From: Methylococcaceae bacterium NSP1-1
GTDB lineage: Bacteria > Pseudomonadota > Gammaproteobacteria > Methylococcales > Methylomonadaceae
NCBI GenBank assembly: GCA_002256465.1
Contig: NQJG01000090.1
Span: forward strand, 1-7,561
DNA: 7,561 nucleotides
Reading direction: 5' to 3'
Below are positions 6,148 through 7,561 of this stretch, one piece after another. Each line of letters opens with the position of its first letter. Position 1 is the stretch's first letter. Below the pieces are notes generated by a model. That model was not told where the DNA came from and ran no database searches. It saw only the letters and a program-made list of their open reading frames with translations. The translations under genes and the position numbers were made by a program.

Positions 6148-6586
6148 AGACAAACAGATAATTGATGACACCTGGAGCTATGTTGCAGATGATGCCGAAT
6201 TAAAAGCCGGTAACATCAGTGTTTCATTAGCCAGATGGAAACAAGATAAGCAGCAATTACTAGCCCATGATGGGAAACTCGGAGTTAGAATAGGTCCAGC
6301 CGATTCTATTGATGATATTTCTCCTGATTTGAAAGACATTCAACTCATCGAGCTGGATTTTCCAGACTTTGCTGATGGTCGCTTATTTTCTCATGCGTGG
6401 TTGCTTAGAGGTCGCTATAACTATCCAGGCGAAATTAGAGCAACAGGCCACTATATGCCGGATCAGGTGTTTTATTTATCACGTGTAGGCGTCAATGCTT
6501 TTAATCCTGAGAAAGTTGAAGATCTGCCTATAGTTCTATCGAATTTGAATGACTTTACTGTCAAGTATCAGAACTCCATCAATTAA
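6134..6586 (+). CDS. DUF934 protein, sulfite reductase partner
   Basis: A 150-residue DUF934 protein, a small soluble family almost always encoded directly after the CysI-type sulfite reductase in proteobacteria and often before cysH; it is annotated there as an oxidoreductase or accessory protein, and its exact role is not settled. The diagnostic block is DFPDFADGRLFSHAWLLR (75-92), then GEIRATGHYMPDQVFYLSRV (99-118) and GVNAF (119-123). The start is ATG 6134: it lies 14 nt inside the end of the reductase gene and has GAGCAGG just upstream, which implies translational coupling. The frame is open 30 nt further upstream, but that adds only non-conserved residues. The gene is intact. The upstream frameshift may reduce its translation through loss of coupling (inference). 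No cysH follows; the next gene is convergent sppA. Confidence 0.9.
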   Translation: MQIIKDKQIIDDTWSYVADDAELKAGNISVSLARWKQDKQQLLAHDGKLGVRIGPADSIDDISPDLKDIQLIELDFPDFADGRLFSHAWLLRGRYNYPGEIRATGHYMPDQVFYLSRVGVNAFNPEKVEDLPIVLSNLNDFTVKYQNSIN

Positions 6587-6611
6587 CGCCAGATCCGCTT
6601 ATGATTAAAAT

Positions 6612-6646
6612 TTGGGCGATTGCGTGTAACGTCAGGAATCGCCCAA
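6612..6646. terminator. Convergent terminator between the DUF934 gene and sppA
   Basis: TTGGGCGATT (6612-6621) pairs perfectly with AATCGCCCAA (6637-6646) around a 15-nt loop. It starts 26 nt after the DUF934 stop and lies 16 nt beyond the sppA stop. Reading on the minus strand, the stem is followed by AAATTTTAATC, so it fits best as the sppA terminator, and it should also block plus-strand read-through. Confidence 0.75.
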
Positions 6647-6661
6647 TCTCAACTGAATTCT

Positions 6662-7561
6662 TTATCGTAATGAAGGCGCCTGAATTAAGCTACCGATAGC
6701 TTGCCCGAAAGAGGCGCCCAGTTTGCCGGCAATTTTATCAATCAAACGCCCTTGCTGAGTAAAGTCAACGAGTTTCTCTGCGCCAATAATGTCCTTGGCG
6801 ACGTGATCATCATTACCAAAGCCATCAGCAACACCCAGTTTAACCCCTGCTTCACCCGTCCAAACCAGGCCCGAAAACATGTCAGGTGTTTCTTTGAGCC
6901 TGTCACCACGTCCTGCTTTAACAGCGCCTATAAATTGCTGGTGAACTTGATCTAATAAACCTTGCATGTATTTGGTTTCATCTTCCTTAGGCGGAGAAAA
7001 AGGATCGAGCATGGCTTTATGCGCACCTGCTGTTAACAATCGACGCTCTACGCCGAGTTTTTGCATAACGTCAACAAAACCAAATCCATCCATCAGTACG
7101 CCTATTGAACCAATAAGACTGGATTGATTGACAAAAATCTTATCGCTCGCTGATGCAATGTAATAACAACCGGACGCGCAAATATCGCTAACCACGGCAT
7201 AAACCGGCAAATCAGGATGTTCTTTTTTTATGTTTCTAATTTCCTCATAGACATAAGCTGATTGTACCGGACTGCCGCCCGGCGAATTGGAGTGCAGAAT
7301 AATGCCTTTGGTGTGTTTGTCTTTTACTGCGTCTCTTAAACTTTCAATAATGTCAGCTGCATTACTGTCTTTATCTTCTGCAATGACCCCTACCACATCA
7401 ATGACTGCCGTATGATCTTTGCTATTGCCACCCATGTCTTGTTTAATCGTTGGATACATGGCTACGCCAAAGATGGCAATCAAGTATGCAAACATTAATG
7501 ACTTGAAAAAAACGCTCCAACGTCTTGCTCTTGTTTGTTCTGTTACAGCAGCTAAAGCCAG
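6662..7561 (-). CDS. sppA: Signal peptide peptidase SppA (S49), start outside window
   Basis: A membrane-bound serine protease that degrades leftover signal peptides after secretion. There are 299 residues in view, and the frame is open to the right edge. The ATG at 7495-7493 is not the start: the 22 codons before it read LALAAVTEQTRARRW then SVFFKSL, which match the conserved cytoplasmic N-terminus of gammaproteobacterial single-domain SppA. Probably 15-30 residues are missing. Counting from the first visible codon, a membrane segment spans about 18-37 and SPGGS is at 93-97. The nucleophile is Ser130 in ICASGCYYIA, and the general-base Lys182 is in GAHKAMLDPFSP. The Ser-Lys spacing of 52 equals that of B. 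subtilis SppA (Ser147/Lys199). SSLIGSIGV and GVERRLLTAG are also typical. CASGC has Cys where Gly is common, after the nucleophile. This is the short form, not the doubled E. coli type. It is convergent with the DUF934 gene. Confidence 0.93.
   Translation of the reverse strand: MALAAVTEQTRARRWSVFFKSLMFAYLIAIFGVAMYPTIKQDMGGNSKDHTAVIDVVGVIAEDKDSNAADIIESLRDAVKDKHTKGIILHSNSPGGSPVQSAYVYEEIRNIKKEHPDLPVYAVVSDICASGCYYIASASDKIFVNQSSLIGSIGVLMDGFGFVDVMQKLGVERRLLTAGAHKAMLDPFSPPKEDETKYMQGLLDQVHQQFIGAVKAGRGDRLKETPDMFSGLVWTGEAGVKLGVADGFGNDDHVAKDIIGAEKLVDFTQQGRLIDKIAGKLGASFGQAIGSLIQAPSLR

Overview
The window looks like core chromosome of a gammaproteobacterium with moderate-to-low GC. The evidence is a type IV pilus pilM, a zinc-binding L31 gene (rpmE), a short AmpG-type permease, a siroheme sulfite reductase followed by its DUF934 partner, and a single-domain SppA of the gammaproteobacterial type. 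An NhaD-type Na+/H+ antiporter fits a marine or otherwise saline or alkaline habitat; that is inference, and I do not assign a genus. No mobile element, CRISPR array, tRNA or rRNA was found.

Layout. Bases 1-547 (minus) hold the 5' half of pilM, running off the left edge. Bases 548-1204 have no confident gene but contain inverted repeats and two weak small open frames. rpmE (1205-1405, minus) has a good sigma70-type promoter just upstream. The AmpG-like permease (1530-2783, minus) probably starts at an internal GTG. Bases 2784-3090 hold a 22-codon plus-strand open frame with a strong ribosome binding site, then a strong hairpin behind nhaD. nhaD (3091-4449, minus, GTG start) is divergent from the sulfite reductase gene (4604-6147, plus), and both have recognisable promoters about 30 bp apart. 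The DUF934 gene (6134-6586, plus) overlaps the end of the reductase gene. A convergent terminator hairpin at 6612-6646 separates it from sppA (6662 to the right edge, minus), whose start lies outside the window.

The main finding is that the sulfite reductase gene is broken. Its first 33 codons and its last 480 codons are both clearly family sequence but lie in different reading frames, and about 37 conserved residues that should lie between them are missing. The lost segment includes the arginine equivalent to substrate-binding Arg83 of E. coli CysI. Everything downstream, including the four cluster cysteines, is intact, so the event looks recent (or is an assembly or strain artefact). The overlapping DUF934 gene is intact, and no cysH follows it here.

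The genes do not form one pathway. They are separate housekeeping units: pilus assembly, a ribosomal protein, peptidoglycan recycling, sodium/proton homeostasis, sulfite reduction and membrane proteolysis. I see no defence or other novel multi-gene system. The less ordinary items are the reductase deletion, the small open frame at 2973-3041, and the gene-poor pilM-rpmE gap where relatives often carry ponA.
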